NCBI GenBank assembly: GCA_025345505.1
Contig: JANVCC010000174.1
Coordinates: forward strand, 3,343,797 to 3,407,796
DNA: 64,000 nt
DNA from: Todiramphus chloris collaris
Lineage: Eukaryota > Chordata > Aves > Coraciiformes > Alcedinidae
Direction: 5' to 3'
Shown here: positions 60,508 through 64,000 of the stretch, in pieces
How the letters are laid out: the number at the start of each line of letters is the position of its first letter
How positions within the stretch are numbered: the first letter of the stretch is position 1
Notes under the pieces: model-generated
The model's database searches: none
Seen by the model: only the letters and a program-made list of their open reading frames with translations
Told to the model about the DNA's origin: nothing
Made by a program: the position numbers and the translations under genes

Positions 60508-63500
60508 CTGTCAAGAGAGAGAAGAGAATTACAGACGCTTGTGCAGGTTTCTCCACTCTGACAGAAGGTGTTCAGCCACTGCCTTGTTAAATATTCGGTG
60601 AGATCTATGGGAAACTAGAGGAAAGGAAGTGCTGGGTTGGATGGATTCCTGCCAACCTTCTAGAAAATCAGGTTACATTCAATTTCAACAAGAAAACATC
60701 AGCTACAATATGCCCAAAATCCCTGCAAACACCACAAATGTTTTCTCATCTCAGAACAGACAAGCACGCCAGGCAGGGAATGGGCTTCTTCTTGTGTGAT
60801 AGGTAATTAAAGATACCCTGCAATAAATCTTCTCCTTACAAACACCAAGCTCCTACATACAGCCTGGTGCATTTGGGAATTATTATGTATTCCAGTCCCA
60901 TTAAAAGGCTTACATTCTTCATGTAAGTAATGTTGGTGTGTGCTCTTTCTGTCTCCCATCAACATCCTCGAGCATTAACAGGGATGCTCCTGGATAATGG
61001 ATTCCAGGCATAGGCACAGCACACAAGGTTTACTATACTCCATCTTGCTTCTAGGAAGCGCAGGACAGAAAGACCATCTCCATTCAGTGTGCCTTTAATC
61101 AGCAGAAAAATAGACTCAGAGAAGAAGCTGAAAAACAATTCATGCATTTCCACAGTCCACCGACCACACACAACACTTTCTGGCCACTACCAACAGAAGT
61201 TAGACGGGAACTAGTGACCTGGAGGTGAAAAGGTTTACATGCTATTACCAATCCCCTGAGCCATTTGCTGAGTCTCTTTAAACAACATGATTATATGATG
61301 TTTAATGAAATAAATGCTCAAATAATTATATAGATTATAACCCTTCGCTAAGAGGCAACAAGGTCTCAGCTTCCCTCTCCTTTTAGCTGTAGAAGAGCCA
61401 GCTCTGCACAAGAGATTCCAACTATTACTGGTTAATTTATCAAGGACTAATTGTAATACAATCATCAGAGAGATGCTGTTACAGAAGGGGATGGAGGAGA
61501 ACCGGATAGAAGGGGACTGGCGTTCAGGATGCTGTATGTTACTCCTAAGAGCATATATCATAAATATGAGAAAACAAACACACACACAGGCTGTCAAAAA
61601 GGAACTGCCTGAAGACAAAACAGTTCTCCAGCACCACATGGAGTCAGCTGCATTATTCAAACTCTTATCACCAAAGCAAGAGCAACAGAGGAAACACTGA
61701 AGGGAAAAATAACACGAGCTTTCCTAATAACTTGATGATTAAGGTTTCTTTCTTTTACGTGGGGAAGTTAATGGGAGATGTTTAGAAAGCATGGTGACAT
61801 TACGGAGATGTGAGAATATCTCTGAGCTTGGCTGGTCCCCTGAGGAATCTCTGTGCAAATGCTTCCACTAACAAAATCAAACCAAGGGATAAAAAGAAGT
61901 AGGAAAGAAAGAAAAGAAAAGAAAAACCAACTGGATGTAGTTAAGATCTGCACCTCCCCTCCCTCTTCAGAGTCTAAGTTGGATCACCCTAGGCAAACAA
62001 GCACCTGGCCCAAGTCACCAAAAAGCAACTGAACATGTTCCTTCTTCAAGCCTTTCTGCTGACAGCAACACCTATCTCAAAGATGAGCTTGATGTGAAAA
62101 GAGAGGTGAGCCAAGGAGACAAACCCTTTCCCTGATTCAGGATATTTGTCCGTTAGTATTTCCCTGCTCCTGGAGGTAGAAGCCTTGGCAATGCAGAACC
62201 CATCAGGAAGGCAGAGGCTGCGGATCGTTTCGGGAGTGCTGCTGAGCAGAAGCAAAACCCACTGCAGCAAAGCAACTCCTTTGTGAATACTGACCCTGGG
62301 CTGTGGTTTCCTGAAGGGTAACGAGCTGGGTACCTGCATCATCATGGCAGAGCAACTAGCAGGGAGATGGCTGGGCTCTCCAGTGTAAGCAGAACATAAG
62401 CTCCCAGTCGGAGCCCAGCAGTGACACCAGGCCAGGGAATGTTCAGTATCAGCAGAGCCTCCTTTTCTTCCCATTGTTGCTGTTGATCTTCTGTGAGTCC
62501 TTGGGTCAATTGCCTCACCTCTCTGCAGCTCCACTTCCATTTCTTTTTTCTCTACACCGCATTTACTTATGCTTTTCAGTTATGGCAAGGCCTGCCTTGT
62601 AGAGAGCTCAGCAGCCATCTGAAACTCACCCAGGCATTAAGCCAGCTCGAGGAATCAGTTTGTTCAACATTCACGGCTGAAGACACCAGACAACAACCAG
62701 TCTGGGAAAGAGCAAACACTCTGCTCTCGTATTCTCATCTGGCTAAATATTTATTAGTCTATCAGCATGCTAACTCCAATATTGAAATTCTGTTCCTGAG
62801 AGCAGCACCAGCAGCTCTTGGTATTTCTCGCAGCTCAGGGAGAGGTGAGGGACTGATAAAAGTGACTAAAGAAATACCCCAAAAGAACCATTTGTATTTT
62901 TGACAGCAACTTCAGAACCACCACATTCATCTACAAGTTGAAAGTCATTATTTCCTATAAAGTCACAGGCATCTCAAATCCCAGGGCAACGCTTCAGAGA
63001 CACGGCCCATTATCCACACGAAGGCTGCTCCCGAAGGACCAATTGCTCAAAAGGACTTACTGATGAGGCCCTTTATTCCACCAGGAATTCTGTCAAAGGC
63101 AACACGACTCCGCATTGCTGGAAGGCCTGCAAAAGCCTATCAGGAACGTGGTGTTTATTTTAGCAACAAGAAACACTCTATGCTGGGTACGCAGGGCTTC
63201 CCCCTCATTGTGCTCCGGTACATTTGCTTGGGGTTTGCTCCAACCATGGCCTGGAGACACTCAGAGAATACAGCATCAGGCTTATATAGCCTGGAAATCA
63301 AACTGCAACAGGCCAAAAGGAAAACCTTTAAGAAATCTGTGGCTGCCAGGTGAAGGGTGACCTCCTTCAGTCTTCAGAGACAGGAAGACGCAGACTGGGT
63401 TTCAAAACAAAATCGTCAGTTCTGTCTGTGATTTTATCACCTGCCATTACTCCCAGGTTCCATTAAGTACCTCAGGTGTCTGTTTCTGGCAGAGTGTAGC

Positions 63501-64000
63501 AGGAGAGCTGTGAAACAAGCTCACTTTCACTGACACTTTGCAGCAAGTTCTCTTTAAGCACAGGATTTGGAGAACATGTGGAGTAAGAACGGGAGGGGGA
63601 AAAAAGCATCTGCAATCTGATAATCCTGTTCCCATGCCTCACCCTTTCAGATTTTTTTCATCAGGTTGGGGACTTTTTCTGAGACCTTACACATTCCTCA
63701 CCCAGATTAAATTGCTGTGTATACACTAGAGCAGTGCAGAGGCCTGGGCTGAGTGTACCCACACTCTGCACACGACAGCAAGCAGAGTGTGCCTGCCACA
63801 GGACTAGCAAAGATTGCCTTACGACCTTCCCTCCTCCTGGTGCTGATCGCAGTTAGAAATACGACAGCATCTTTCACTTCAAACTTGGATTAAATCTAAT
63901 TTGAGAATTCTTCTGCCTATCAGACCAAAGCCACCCAGCATTACTTTAGCAAAGAGAAGATCATAAGATGGTAGAGCTTTGAAGCTTCTTCATTAATCAC
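60508..64000 (-). other. DVL1: Part of DVL1 intron 2
   Basis: At least 3.5 kb of intron lie upstream of exon 3. I looked on the minus strand for exon 2 (the DIX end, with the NGRVVSW-type sequence) and did not find it. It therefore lies beyond the window edge. No other gene is recognised. Confidence 0.6.

Noticed and set aside
60508..64000. DVL1 DIX-domain exons (1 and 2)
   Set aside because: I searched the minus strand for the conserved DIX exon text and did not find it, so they are taken to lie outside the window.
1..64000. tRNA, rRNA or microRNA genes, and CR1/LTR elements
   Set aside because: I saw no cloverleaf-type or miRNA-type hairpin, and no diagnostic CR1 3' end or LTR pair that I could support by eye. 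A covariance-model and repeat-library search would be needed to exclude old fragments.

Overview
The window is vertebrate nuclear DNA, most likely from a bird, although another sauropsid cannot be excluded from the sequence alone. Its genes are split by GT-AG introns. In order they are an intronless class A GPCR (+), INTS11 (-), CPTP (+), TAS1R3 (+) and DVL1 (-). From memory, INTS11-CPTP-TAS1R3-DVL1 is the gene order of human 1p36.33. The introns are short to moderate, and I recognised no full-length transposable element or CR1-like end. I assembled every exon by hand, by matching conserved protein sequence to splice sites. The reading phase closes at every junction of INTS11, CPTP, TAS1R3 and the visible part of DVL1.

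Layout. 1-860: no recognisable gene. 861-1922: single-exon receptor closest in my recollection to the platelet-activating-factor/P2Y-like group. 1923-4344: its probable 3' UTR and spacer. 4356-13679: INTS11, 17 coding exons on the minus strand, 600 codons, the catalytic endonuclease of the Integrator complex. 13680-14191: a GC-rich divergent promoter shared with CPTP. 14192-14928: CPTP, two exons, 212 aa, a ceramide-1-phosphate transfer protein. 16221-16567: an 11-copy 31-32 bp minisatellite just upstream of TAS1R3. 16759-21646: TAS1R3, six exons, 838 aa, intact, the shared subunit of umami/sweet taste receptors. 21647-28037: tail-to-tail spacer with the DVL1 3' UTR. 28038-60507: the last 13 coding exons of DVL1, from the end of the DIX domain through PDZ, DEP and the C-terminus. 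The DIX-encoding exons lie beyond base 64000.

The genes are functionally unrelated (snRNA 3'-end processing, lipid transfer, taste, Wnt signalling) and are linked only by old conserved synteny. The points most worth a second look are the minisatellite abutting the TAS1R3 promoter, the extra GPCR beside INTS11, the G-run-interrupted 3' splice site of the last DVL1 exon, and a CUCUU-type repeat just downstream of a DVL1 exon. I found no wholly new system. The window reads as a conserved gene block with a few lineage-specific non-coding features.
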